Source: Ectopseudomonas composti | Lineage (GTDB): Bacteria; Pseudomonadota; Gammaproteobacteria; Pseudomonadales; Pseudomonadaceae | Assembly: GCF_001567565.1 (NCBI RefSeq) | Contig: NZ_LSSW01000021.1 | Span: 62,001 to 126,000 of the forward strand | Direction: 5' to 3' | Length of the DNA: 64,000 nucleotides | In this document: one piece after another, positions 1 through 7,897 of the stretch | Position numbering within the stretch: the stretch's first letter is position 1 | Layout of the letters: each line of letters opens with the position of its first letter | Translations under genes and position numbers: made by a program | The notes under the pieces: model-generated | Told to the model about the DNA's origin: nothing | What the model saw: only the letters and a program-made list of their open reading frames with translations | The model's database searches: none

Positions 1-1319
1 TTCACCGGCGCATCCACGCCCTTGTCACGCGCAGCCTTGGTGATCGCCACCGCCTCCAGCAGATAGTCCGAGACCGAGCTGGCGCGACGGCCAAAACTGC
101 CGCCGGCATACAGCTGGGTCAGGGCAACCTGCTCGGGCTTGAGGCCCAGGTAGCCGCTGATCATGGCCTGGTCGACGGTCTGGAACTGCTCGCCGTTCCA
201 GATTTCACAGCGGTCGCTGGAGAGTTTCACCAGGCAGTTCATCGGCTCCATCGCCGCATGGGCCAGGTAAGGGAACTCGTAGTCGGCCTCGACGGTTTTC
301 GCCGCCTGGGCCAGCGCCGCATCGGCGTCGCCCTTGCTCGCTGCCGGCAAGCCGGGCTTGCCCGCGCTGTCGCGGTACTGCGCGAGAATCTCCTCGCTAC
401 CAAGAGTGAAGGCCTGGCTCTCGTCCCAGTCGATCACCAGGGCATCACGACCCTGGCGCGCGGCCCAGGTGTTCTTCGCCAGCACCGCGACCCCGGAGCG
501 ACCATGGGGCAGGTCGCGAAATTCCACCACTTCGACCACATCACGCACGGCCTTGGCCTTGCTGCTGTCGACCGAGCGCAGCACGCTACCGAAACGCGGC
601 GGATATGCGACCACGGCCACCAGCATGCCCGGCAACTTGAAGTCCTGGGTGAACACGGCGCTGCCATCGGTCTTGCCCGGACTGTCCTTGCGGCGCAGTT
701 CACGCTTGCCGATCAGTTTGAAATCCTTGGGGTCCTTGAGTTGCACCTGCTCGGGCACCGGCAGCGCTGCCGCCGCTTCGACCAGCTCACCGAAGCCGGC
801 ACTGCGACCGGAGGCGTGGCTGAGCACACTCTTGTCGACACGGATTTCGCTGGCCGGCACGCCCCAGCGCTGCGCCGCAGCGGCCACCAGCATGGCCTTG
901 GCCGTGGCCCCGGCGTTGCGCATCTGCTCCCAGGAGTTGGCCATGGCGGTGCTGCCGCCGGTGCCCTGCATCGGGCCGAAGGCGAAGTTGTTGTAACGTT
1001 TCACATCGGCCGGCGCGCCTTCGACGCGTACCTTGTCCCAGTCGGCATCCAGCTCTTCGGCCAGCAACGTGGCCAGGCCGGTGTAGCTGCCCTGGCCCAT
1101 CTCCAGATGTTTGGCCAGCACGGTCACGCTGCCATCGAGATCGATGCGCACGAAGGCGTTCGGCTCCAGCGGAGCAGCGGCGGCCAGTGCATCCATGCCG
1201 CGTATCAGCGGCGCGAAGAAAATGCCCAGCGCCAGCCCGCCCGCGCCCTTGAGCAACGAACGACGGCTGACATTGAGAATGCCGCGAGCGGCGCTATCGG
1301 GGGTTTCGATCTTGCCCAT
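1..1319 (-). CDS. Molybdopterin-binding large subunit of an IorB-type molybdenum hydroxylase (partial, 3' end beyond left edge)
   Basis: The gene reads leftward from an ATG at 1319 and runs off the window edge, so about 439 residues are visible. Near the N-terminus lies a twin-arginine motif (SRRSLLK, residues 18-24) followed by a hydrophobic alanine-rich stretch, so the protein should be exported folded with its cofactor. Further in are stretches typical of the xanthine dehydrogenase / isoquinoline 1-oxidoreductase beta family, including a glycine-rich GGSFGRR near residue 405 that belongs to the Mo-pterin pocket. The gene directly downstream of the 2Fe-2S subunit at 1334-1792 forms the usual two-subunit arrangement with no FAD subunit. 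Members of this type pass electrons to a membrane or cytochrome c acceptor. The substrate cannot be read from the sequence; aldehydes or N-heterocycles are typical of the family. Confidence 0.88.
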   Translation of the reverse strand, partial: MGKIETPDSAARGILNVSRRSLLKGAGGLALGIFFAPLIRGMDALAAAAPLEPNAFVRIDLDGSVTVLAKHLEMGQGSYTGLATLLAEELDADWDKVRVEGAPADVKRYNNFAFGPMQGTGGSTAMANSWEQMRNAGATAKAMLVAAAAQRWGVPASEIRVDKSVLSHASGRSAGFGELVEAAAALPVPEQVQLKDPKDFKLIGKRELRRKDSPGKTDGSAVFTQDFKLPGMLVAVVAYPPRFGSVLRSVDSSKAKAVRDVVEVVEFRDLPHGRSGVAVLAKNTWAARQGRDALVIDWDESQAFTLGSEEILAQYRDSAGKPGLPAASKGDADAALAQAAKTVEADYEFPYLAHAAMEPMNCLVKLSSDRCEIWNGEQFQTVDQAMISGYLGLKPEQVALTQLYAGGSFGRRASSVSDYLLEAVAITKAARDKGVDAPV

Positions 1320-1333
1320 GATGACGCGCCTCC

Positions 1334-1792
1334 TCAGGCCAGTTGTTCGGCCGCTTGATGGATAGCGGCACGAATCCGCACGTAGGTGGCGCAGCGGCAG
1401 ATATTGCCGCTCATGGCCGCATCGATATCGGCGTCGCTCGGCGCCTTGTTGCTGCTCAGCAGCGCCGTTGCCGCCATGATCTGCCCGGACTGGCAGTAGC
1501 CGCACTGCACCACATCGAGTTGCCGCCAGGCGTCCTGAACCACCTTGCCCACGGCGTCTTCGCCGACCGCTTCGATGGTGCTGATACGCTTGCCGACCAC
1601 CGCCGATACCGGGGTGACACAGGAGCGCGTCGGCTGCCCCTCGACGTTCACCGTGCAGGCGCCGCACAGGGCCATGCCACAGCCATACTTGGTGCCGGTG
1701 AGATTGGCGACATCGCGCAGCGCCCACAGCAGCGGCATGTCATCGGCTACGTCCAGCTCGTGGTCGTGGCCATTGAGATTCAGGGTAATCAT
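1334..1792 (-). CDS. 2Fe-2S subunit of the molybdenum hydroxylase (IorA type)
   Basis: A 152-residue protein, the usual length for the small iron-sulfur subunit of xanthine dehydrogenase-type enzymes. The N-terminal plant-ferredoxin-like domain has the cysteine cluster CGMALCGAC around residues 40-48, and the C-terminal helical domain carries CGYCQSGQ and CRC. Together these bind two 2Fe-2S centres that carry electrons from the Mo site. I chose the ATG at 1792 because the protein then begins directly with the beta strand MITLNLNGHDHEL; upstream in-frame codons lack family similarity. It is the first gene of a two-gene unit, with 14 bp between it and the large subunit. No signal peptide is present, which fits export piggy-backed on the Tat signal of its partner. 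Confidence 0.93.
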   Translation of the reverse strand: MITLNLNGHDHELDVADDMPLLWALRDVANLTGTKYGCGMALCGACTVNVEGQPTRSCVTPVSAVVGKRISTIEAVGEDAVGKVVQDAWRQLDVVQCGYCQSGQIMAATALLSSNKAPSDADIDAAMSGNICRCATYVRIRAAIHQAAEQLA

Positions 1793-2004
1793 GGTCTGCC
1801 CACCTTGTTCTGATGGTGTCTGATGGTTCCGGCATGGCTTGCCGGTGGTCACGGTCAACCCCGCACGCAGGCGGGCCAGGCCATCACTGTAGAGGGCGTC
1901 AAAGCGGCTGTCGCCGCCAACCGCAGAGATCAGCAGAACCGGGCAACAAGTTCGTAGAATCGGGCAAGATCGCCGCTCTGCATGGGCAGGGCGGCGAGCA
2001 AAGG

Positions 2005-2217
2005 TCAGGCAGCGCGGCGCGGCGTGCGCTCGGCCTGTCGCGAGTAGCCAGCGGCCAACAACTCGGGGAAATCGGCAATTTCACGCTGCAGCTGGCACTG
2101 CTCGGCATAGTGTTCGATGGCCCGGCGATAGGCCATACGGCGCTGATCCTGCAGTTTGCGCCGGGTCTTGGCGTCAGGTTGGTTGTGCAGTTGCGCGTCA
2201 TCGAAGATACGAGGCAT
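2005..2217 (-). CDS. Small conserved Pseudomonas protein (PA3496-like)
   Basis: A 70-residue, highly charged protein with no signal peptide or membrane segment. Its central part (KTRRKLQDQRRMAYRRAIE) is rich in Arg, Lys and Gln and is likely helical. From memory it resembles the PA3496 family of small Pseudomonas proteins, for which an envelope-integrity role has been suggested; this assignment is tentative. The ATG at 2217 is preceded by GGGAG at a good distance, which decides the start over an in-frame GTG farther upstream. It stands alone on the minus strand, 107 bp after the start-side end of the FAD oxidase operon, so it may share that transcript or have its own promoter. Confidence 0.65.
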   Translation of the reverse strand: MPRIFDDAQLHNQPDAKTRRKLQDQRRMAYRRAIEHYAEQCQLQREIADFPELLAAGYSRQAERTPRRAA

Positions 2218-2324
2218 CTCGGTACTCCCGGAGCGAGGACTGGAGGCCTCAGCTTGCTCCGGGCAGATGACGCTTTGACGGCAACGCAGTGAAAGTCCAG
2301 TGACCATGGAGCCGGCGCAGCCAC

Positions 2325-3611
2325 CTACAACAGCGCGTCCAGCAGCCGATACCAGGCGATCCCGGCACCCAGATAGAGACGCTGCAGGCCATGCAGGGGA
2401 ATGCGCCGGATCGGCGTCACGGGAAAGGGAAAGTCCTCAGCCTGCCCGACCAGACGCTTGGCCATATGCCGGCCGAGGCTGGTGGCCAGGGCCACGCCGC
2501 GACCGTTGTAACCCAGCAGCATCGACAAGCCAGGCGCCGGTTCATGGACATGAGGCAGGAAATCCTGGGTCAAGGCCACGCGCCCACTCCAGCGGTACTC
2601 GATGGGCACACCGGCGAGTTGCGGGAAAAGCCCGCTGAGGGAGCGCTCAAGATGAGCCCAGTCACTCGCCTGACGCGGCTCCGGAAAGGGGCCACGGCCG
2701 CCCAGCAGTACGCGTCCCTGAGCATCCTGCTTGAAGTACAGCAGCAATCGGCGCGCATCCGAACACACCTCGCCTCCCGGCAAGACGGTTCTGCGCAGGT
2801 GCTTGGGCAGCGGCTCGGTGGCGATGATGAAGCTGTTGGCGGCGATCAGCGTCTGCCGCAACCCTGGCCACAGATCGTCGGTGTAGCCGTTGCCCGCCAG
2901 CAGCACGCGTTCGGCATGCACGCTGGCACCCTGCGCGGTACTCAGCTTCCAACGTTGCCCCTCGCGAGTGAGCGCGGTGACCCGACTGTGCCCATGCAGG
3001 GCGACACCGGCAGCAAGCGCGGCAGCGGCCAGGCCACGTGCATAACTCAAGGGCTGCAGGCTGCCGGCACGCGGATCGACCCAGGCGCCGAGGTAGGCCT
3101 GGCTGCCGATGCGCCGCGTCACGGCTGGCTGATCCAGCAGTTCGACGGCAACGCCACGGGTGCTCCATTGCTTGGCGCGCTGCTCCAGGCCACGCAAGGC
3201 GACGCTGGAAACCGCCGGCTGGATCCAGCCCTTGCGACTGGCATCGCACTGGATACCGAGCCGCTCGATCAAGGCAAACACCTCGTCGGCAGCACCACCG
3301 GCGGCCTCTATCATCGCTTCGCCGCGCGTGCCGAACTTGGCGAGCAGTTGCTCCGGGTCGTACTTGAGCCCCGGAATGACTTGCCCACCGTTACGTCCGG
3401 ACGCCCCCCAGCCTGGCTCGCCGGCATCCAGTACACAGACGCGCACGCCGGCCTCGGCCAGGTGCAGCGCCGTGACCAACCCGGTGTAACCGGCACCGAC
3501 GATGGCCACATCGGCTTCACAGCTTTCGTACAAGGGAGGTGCGTTGACTGCGGGTAGCGCGGTGGCGGCCCAGAGGGAGGCGGGCAATACGGGATTGGCG
3601 ATCGCGTTCAT
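2325..3611 (-). CDS. FAD-dependent amine oxidase, gamma-glutamylputrescine oxidase-like (DAO family)
   Basis: A 428-residue flavoprotein with an N-terminal dinucleotide-binding fold (VGAGYTG, residues 38-44) followed by the GASGRNGGQV loop characteristic of the glycine oxidase / PuuB group of D-amino-acid-oxidase-type enzymes. These oxidise secondary or primary amines to imines or aldehydes with release of hydrogen peroxide or transfer to quinone. The start overlaps the stop of the upstream ATP-binding gene by 4 bp, so it is translationally coupled to a polar amino-acid ABC transporter. The natural reading is that the transporter brings in the amine that this enzyme oxidises. The cluster has no PuuA-like ligase next to it (one lies at 32591-33958 in the window), so the substrate may be a free amine or amino acid rather than a gamma-glutamyl conjugate. 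Confidence 0.85.
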   Translation of the reverse strand: MNAIANPVLPASLWAATALPAVNAPPLYESCEADVAIVGAGYTGLVTALHLAEAGVRVCVLDAGEPGWGASGRNGGQVIPGLKYDPEQLLAKFGTRGEAMIEAAGGAADEVFALIERLGIQCDASRKGWIQPAVSSVALRGLEQRAKQWSTRGVAVELLDQPAVTRRIGSQAYLGAWVDPRAGSLQPLSYARGLAAAALAAGVALHGHSRVTALTREGQRWKLSTAQGASVHAERVLLAGNGYTDDLWPGLRQTLIAANSFIIATEPLPKHLRRTVLPGGEVCSDARRLLLYFKQDAQGRVLLGGRGPFPEPRQASDWAHLERSLSGLFPQLAGVPIEYRWSGRVALTQDFLPHVHEPAPGLSMLLGYNGRGVALATSLGRHMAKRLVGQAEDFPFPVTPIRRIPLHGLQRLYLGAGIAWYRLLDALL

Positions 3612-4351
3612 GCCGAGGCCTCGGGGTTGTTCAGCAGGCGCCGCAGAAATTCCTGGGTACGCGGATGGCTGGGCGCACCAAGCACCTCACGAGCCGGGCC
3701 GGACTCGACGATGCGGCCGCCATGGAGAAAGCACACCTTGTCGGCCACGTCCCGGGCAAAACCCATCTCGTGGGTGACCACGACCATGGTCATGCCTTCG
3801 TCGGCGAGCTTGCGCATTACCGCCAGCACCTCGCCGACCAGTTCGGGATCAAGGGCCGATGTGGGTTCGTCGAAGAGGATCGCCTTGGGCTTCATCGCCA
3901 GGGCGCGGGCAATCGCCACACGCTGTTGCTGACCACCGGAAAGCTCATCCGGATAGGCATTCATGCGATGCGCGAGGCCGACTTTGTGCAACAGCGCCTC
4001 GGCCTGCAGGCGAGCTTCGCGCGGCGCTTCCTTTTTCACGTAGATCGGCCCCTCCATCACGTTTTCCACAGCCGTGCGATGGGGGAACAGATTGAAGCGC
4101 TGGAACACCATGGCCACCTGGGTGCGAATCTGGTGGATGCTGTCATGGTGACGGTTGACCAGCTGCCCGCTGACCAGAATCTCGCCACGGTCGTGGGTCT
4201 CGAGCCCGTTGATGCAGCGCAGCAGAGTGGATTTGCCCGAGCCCGACGGGCCGATCAGGCACACCACCTCACCGCTTTCGATGTTCAGGTCGATGCCTTC
4301 CAGCACGGCCAGGTCGCCGAAGCTCTTGTGCAGTTGCTTGATCTCGATCAT
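3608..4351 (-). CDS. Polar amino-acid ABC transporter ATP-binding protein (GlnQ/HisP family)
   Basis: A 247-residue ABC ATPase. Walker A GPSGSGKST is at residues 34-42, the Q-loop follows in FQRFNLFPHRTAVENV, the signature is LSGGQQQR and Walker B is ILFDEPTSALD, followed by the switch histidine in VVTHEMGFA. All catalytic motifs are intact. The length and the short C-terminus fit the PAAT subfamily that energises uptake of amino acids and opines. It overlaps the permease upstream and the oxidase downstream by 4 bp each, so the four genes from 5820 down to 2325 form one tightly coupled operon. Confidence 0.93.
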   Translation of the reverse strand: MIEIKQLHKSFGDLAVLEGIDLNIESGEVVCLIGPSGSGKSTLLRCINGLETHDRGEILVSGQLVNRHHDSIHQIRTQVAMVFQRFNLFPHRTAVENVMEGPIYVKKEAPREARLQAEALLHKVGLAHRMNAYPDELSGGQQQRVAIARALAMKPKAILFDEPTSALDPELVGEVLAVMRKLADEGMTMVVVTHEMGFARDVADKVCFLHGGRIVESGPAREVLGAPSHPRTQEFLRRLLNNPEASA

Positions 4352-5004
4352 GCCTTGCCCCTCTTGCCGATACGCGCTTCCAGACGACGCAGCCCGTAGC
4401 CCAGCGGCAGGCTCAACGCCAGGTAGAGCAAGGCGACCAGGGTGTACACCGTCATGTTCTCGAAGGTGGAGGACGCGATGAGCTGACCAGCGCGGGTCAT
4501 CTCCGCAACGGTGATGGTCGATACCAGAGAGGAATCCTTGAGCATCATCACCAGGGTATTGCCGTAAGGCGGCAGGGCGATGCGGAACGCCTGCGGCAGC
4601 ACCACCCGGCGCATCACCATGGCACCGCGCATGCCGAGGGACTCGGCGGCCTCGACCTGGCCTTGCTGAATGGCCTGGATACCGGCACGGAAGTTCTCTG
4701 CCTGATAGGCCGAGTAGGCAATACCGAGGCCGATCACACCGGCCTGGAAGGCGGTGAGCTGAATGCCAAAATCCGGTAGCACGAAGTAGATATAGAAGAG
4801 CTGCACGATGATCGGCAGGCCGCGGATCACGTTGACCACGCCGATGGCGAACAACGCTATCGCGCGCACCTTGGAAACCATCATCAGCGCGAAGACCAGG
4901 CCGACGACGGAGCTGAGCAGGAAGGAACCAGCCGTGACCTGCACGGTGACCACCGCCCCTTTCAGAAGAATGGGGAGGAAGTCCAGAGCGTTCTGGAGAA
5001 ACAT
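4348..5004 (-). CDS. Polar amino-acid ABC transporter permease (HisM/GlnP family)
   Basis: A 218-residue inner-membrane protein with about five hydrophobic segments. The EAA loop is visible in the stretch QVEAAESLGMRGAMVMRRVV, the contact site for the ATPase. The N-terminal FLQNALDFLPILLKGAVVTVQVT is typical of the family, which usually works as a homodimer or heterodimer. Only one permease is encoded here, so it likely forms a homodimer. It lies between the binding protein and the ATPase gene and overlaps the latter by 4 bp. Confidence 0.93.
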   Translation of the reverse strand: MFLQNALDFLPILLKGAVVTVQVTAGSFLLSSVVGLVFALMMVSKVRAIALFAIGVVNVIRGLPIIVQLFYIYFVLPDFGIQLTAFQAGVIGLGIAYSAYQAENFRAGIQAIQQGQVEAAESLGMRGAMVMRRVVLPQAFRIALPPYGNTLVMMLKDSSLVSTITVAEMTRAGQLIASSTFENMTVYTLVALLYLALSLPLGYGLRRLEARIGKRGKA

Positions 5005-5064
5005 GGGGCTACTCGCTCGCAGAAAGAAGGAACGGCCCGCACGAATGCGCGGGCCGGAGGCCGA

Positions 5065-5820
5065 TCAGTCGAGTTGCCACTTCTCGATGATCTTCTCGAG
5101 CGAGCCATCGGCCTTGATCGCGGCGATGCCCTGGTTGACCTGCTCGAGCAACGCCGGCTCACCCTTGCGTACGATCAGACAGACGTCGCCCATGATCACC
5201 GGCTGGTAGCTCTGCACCAGTCGCACGCGCTCATTGGCCCCTTGGGAGAGCTGATAGGCGAGGATTGGGCGGTCGGCGAAGCCGGCCTTGACCCGCCCAA
5301 GCGTCAGGTCACGCATCAGGTCGGAAATGGAGTCGTAACTGCGCACTTCCTTGAAGATGCCGCGCTTGTTCAACTCGTCGATGAACACGGTACCGACCTG
5401 GGCACCGACCACTTCGCCGGCAAGGTCCTCCATGCTGGTGTAAGCGGTGTCGTCATCGGCGCGCACGATCAGGCCTTCGCCATAGCTGAACACCGGTTCG
5501 GAATATTGCACCACCTTCTCCCTGGCGGGCGTGCGCAGCATGGCGGCGGAGATGAGGTCGATCTTCTTGGTGGTCAGCGAAGGAATCAATGCGGCGAAAT
5601 TGGTCTGCTGGATTTCCACCTCGAAACCACCGGCCTTGGCCACGGCCTGGGCGGCGTCGACCATCATGCCCTGGATGCTCTGGGTCTTGACGTCGAGAAA
5701 GGTGAAAGGCACGCCGGTGGCGGTGGCACCGACGCGGAGGGTTTCGGCACTGGCGGTGACGGACACGAGGCCGGCGAACAGAGCGCAGGCACAGGTAAGA
5801 CTACGAAGACTGAGACGCAT
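5065..5820 (-). CDS. Periplasmic amino-acid/amine-binding protein of the ABC transporter
   Basis: A 251-residue family-3 solute-binding protein with a clear Sec signal peptide cleaved after VTASA at about residue 25. The mature protein begins with ETLRVGATATGVPFTFLD, the first strand of the bilobal fold, and keeps the hinge-region pattern AGFADRPILAYQLSQ. It is the first gene of the oxidase/transporter operon, 60 bp before the permease. Some family members bind opines or modified amines rather than common amino acids; the ligand is not identifiable by eye. A divergent IclR regulator on the other side of a 169-bp AT-rich intergenic region is the probable regulator. Confidence 0.92.
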   Translation of the reverse strand: MRLSLRSLTCACALFAGLVSVTASAETLRVGATATGVPFTFLDVKTQSIQGMMVDAAQAVAKAGGFEVEIQQTNFAALIPSLTTKKIDLISAAMLRTPAREKVVQYSEPVFSYGEGLIVRADDDTAYTSMEDLAGEVVGAQVGTVFIDELNKRGIFKEVRSYDSISDLMRDLTLGRVKAGFADRPILAYQLSQGANERVRLVQSYQPVIMGDVCLIVRKGEPALLEQVNQGIAAIKADGSLEKIIEKWQLD

Positions 5821-5940
5821 GGCGGTACTCCCATTGGACGCTGTTTTATTGTCTTTAGTGCGCTATGGATGGCCTCTTGGTTATCGGCAGGAGGCGTCGA
5901 ATTCAATATAAACAATTTACAAGAATCGTAAAGAGATTTA

Positions 5941-5961
5941 TAAATATCGAATATCGATATT
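5941..5961. promoter_or_regulatory. Palindromic candidate operator for the IclR regulator
   Basis: The 169-bp region between the ABC operon and the IclR gene is AT-rich, unlike its surroundings. It contains the perfect 12-bp palindrome AATATCGATATT (5950-5961) directly preceded by a half copy AAATATCG (5942-5949). The site sits about 30 bp before the IclR start and about 120 bp before the binding-protein start, a position that fits autoregulation and control of the divergent operon. Binding by IclR is inferred from position only. Confidence 0.45.
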
Positions 5962-5989
5962 TAAGCACTTAAAACAAAAGGAAGCTGCC

Positions 5990-6766
5990 GTGAGCGAGAG
6001 CGAAAACTCACTGTTCAATCAGTCTCTGGAGAAGGGACTCGCAGTCCTGCGCGCCTTCAATGCGCAGCGACGCACCATGAACCTGGCGGAAGTCGCCGAG
6101 GCGGCGAGCATCAACAAGAGCTCGGCGCAACGCATGATTCATACGCTGGAAACCCTGGGCTACGTACGCAAGCATCCACAGACCAAGCGCTTCCAGCTCA
6201 CGCCGCGAGTGATGGAAATCGGTTACAACTACCTGGCGGCCGATACGCTGGTGGACGTGGCCAATCCCTTTCTCGCCGAGCTGGCGCAAACCACCGGCGA
6301 GACCACCAACCTGACCGAGCCGGACGGTCTGGAGATGGTCTATGTGGCGCGCTTCGTGGCGCCGAAGTTCATCCCCATCCACATGCCCATCGGCAGCCGC
6401 ATTCCCATGTACTGCACAGGCTCTGGCCGTGCCTACCTCAGCGCCCTGGGCAGCGACGAGGCGCGCGAGGTACTGATCAGCAGCGATCTGAAGCGCCATA
6501 CCCAGCAGACCATCATCGATTTCGAGGAAATTCTCCGACAGATCGAGACGACTCGGCGCAAGGGCTATGCAATCAACAACGAAGAACTGTTCCTCGGCGA
6601 CATGACCATCGCCGCGCCCATCATCGGCAGTCAGGGACAGCCAGTAGCAGCGGTACATGTGGTGGCGCCGACCAGCCGCTGGACGCTCGAGGAGGCCGAG
6701 CGCCGCCTGGCGCCAGCGGTCATCGAATGCGCGCGAGCGATCCGAACCTCCATCAGAACGCTCTGA
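5990..6766 (+). CDS. IclR-family transcriptional regulator
   Basis: A 258-residue regulator with an N-terminal winged helix-turn-helix (about residues 8-75, including MNLAEVAEAASINKSSAQRM) and a C-terminal ligand-binding IclR domain containing the conserved GSRIPMYCTGSGRAYLSAL stretch. Translation starts at a GTG at 5990 with AAGGAAG at 5978-5984. It diverges from the binding-protein/transporter/oxidase operon and most likely controls it in response to the transported amine or a breakdown product. Its 3' end is 6 bp from the 3' end of hexR on the opposite strand. Confidence 0.92.
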   Translation: MSESENSLFNQSLEKGLAVLRAFNAQRRTMNLAEVAEAASINKSSAQRMIHTLETLGYVRKHPQTKRFQLTPRVMEIGYNYLAADTLVDVANPFLAELAQTTGETTNLTEPDGLEMVYVARFVAPKFIPIHMPIGSRIPMYCTGSGRAYLSALGSDEAREVLISSDLKRHTQQTIIDFEEILRQIETTRRKGYAINNEELFLGDMTIAAPIIGSQGQPVAAVHVVAPTSRWTLEEAERRLAPAVIECARAIRTSIRTL

Positions 6767-6772
6767 GGGGAA

Positions 6773-7639
6773 TCAGTCTTCCGTGGTCTTGATCGACTTC
6801 GGCGACAGGCGCAGGCCGCGCAGGCTGCGCTTGACGCTCTTGAGGTGATTGACCAGGCTCGGCCCGCGCGCCATGGCCACGCCCATGGCCAGCACGTCGA
6901 TCACCACCAGGTGGGCGATGCGCGAGGTCAGCGGCGTGTAGATCTCGGTGTCCTCCTGCACGTCGATCGCCAGGTTGACGGTCGACAGCTCCGCCAGCGG
7001 CGTCTGGCTCGGGCACAGAGTGATCAGGCTGGCGCCGGACTCACGCACCAGGTTGGCGCTGATCAACAGGTCCTTGGAACGACCGGACTGCGATATGCAC
7101 ACCGCCACATCGCCCGGCTGCAGGGTCACCGCACTCATCGCCTGCATGTGCGGGTCGGAATAGGCCGCGGCGTTGAGCAACAGGCGGAAGAACTTGTGCT
7201 GGGCATCGGCCGCCACGGCGCCGGATGCGCCGAAGCCGTAGAACTCCACGCGCTGTGCATTGGAGCAGGCGGCGATGGCGCGCTGCAGCGCCTCGGGGTC
7301 GAGTTTCTCGCGCACCTCGATCAACGTATGCAAGGTGGTGTCGAAGATCTTCAGACTGAAGTCGGCGACCGAGTCATCCTCGTGAATGGCGAACTGCCCG
7401 AAGCTGGCACCAGCGGCCAGACTCTGCGCCAGCTTCAGCTTGAGGTCCTGAAAGCCAGTGCAACCGATGGCCCGGCAGAAGCGCACGATAGTCGGCTCGC
7501 TGATACCCACGCTGTGTGCCAGCTCGGCCATGGAGCTGTGCATCACCGATGCAGGGTCGAGCAAAACGTAATCGGCCACCTTGAGCTCGGACTTGCGCAG
7601 CAGGTGGCGCGACTGGGCGATGTGTTGCAACAGATTCAC
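6773..7639 (-). CDS. hexR: HexR, KDPG-responsive repressor of central carbon metabolism
   Basis: A 288-residue RpiR/MurR-family regulator: an N-terminal helix-turn-helix (about residues 1-77, with SVGISEPTIVRFCRAIGC) and a C-terminal SIS sugar-phosphate-binding domain (YGFGASGAVAADAQHK, and CISQSGRSKDLL). From memory the sequence is very close to Pseudomonas HexR, which binds 2-keto-3-deoxy-6-phosphogluconate and represses glucose-6-phosphate dehydrogenase, edd and gap genes. The start is a GTG at 7639. It diverges from a zwf gene across a 258-bp region that holds a palindrome matching the known HexR site, so autoregulation and control of zwf are expected. Confidence 0.95.
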   Translation of the reverse strand: MNLLQHIAQSRHLLRKSELKVADYVLLDPASVMHSSMAELAHSVGISEPTIVRFCRAIGCTGFQDLKLKLAQSLAAGASFGQFAIHEDDSVADFSLKIFDTTLHTLIEVREKLDPEALQRAIAACSNAQRVEFYGFGASGAVAADAQHKFFRLLLNAAAYSDPHMQAMSAVTLQPGDVAVCISQSGRSKDLLISANLVRESGASLITLCPSQTPLAELSTVNLAIDVQEDTEIYTPLTSRIAHLVVIDVLAMGVAMARGPSLVNHLKSVKRSLRGLRLSPKSIKTTED

Positions 7640-7717
7640 TGAGATAGGCTCTATGCAGAAAAGGGTCTACGGCGGCACCCGGCGACTCATAGCTCGGTTA
7701 TGATCGGCGGGCGGCGG

Positions 7718-7744
7718 TTGTAGTGACCTTGTAGTTATACTACA
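7718..7744. promoter_or_regulatory. HexR operator between hexR and zwf
   Basis: The 15-bp sequence TGTAGTTATACTACA at 7730-7744 is an inverted repeat (TGTAGT / ACTACA around TAT). It fits the gammaproteobacterial HexR consensus TGTAATWWWATTACA with allowed R/Y changes. A further half site TTGTAGT at 7718-7724 lies exactly 11 bp upstream of the same heptamer at 7729, one helical turn away. The palindrome overlaps a TATACT that could act as a -10 element toward zwf. The rest of the 7640-7897 intergenic region shows no other clear element. Confidence 0.75.
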
Positions 7745-7897
7745 TAGCTCGCTATCGCGCACAACCAAGCGCCTGCCAATTCGCTGAACGAACCTTTCGG
7801 GCATGCCCGCATGCCAAACAACACAGGCATATTTGAGGACGTTTTCGCGGCCTCTTTGCATGCATGACGGCCCGCCCCAACGAATCGGAGTCTTCCC

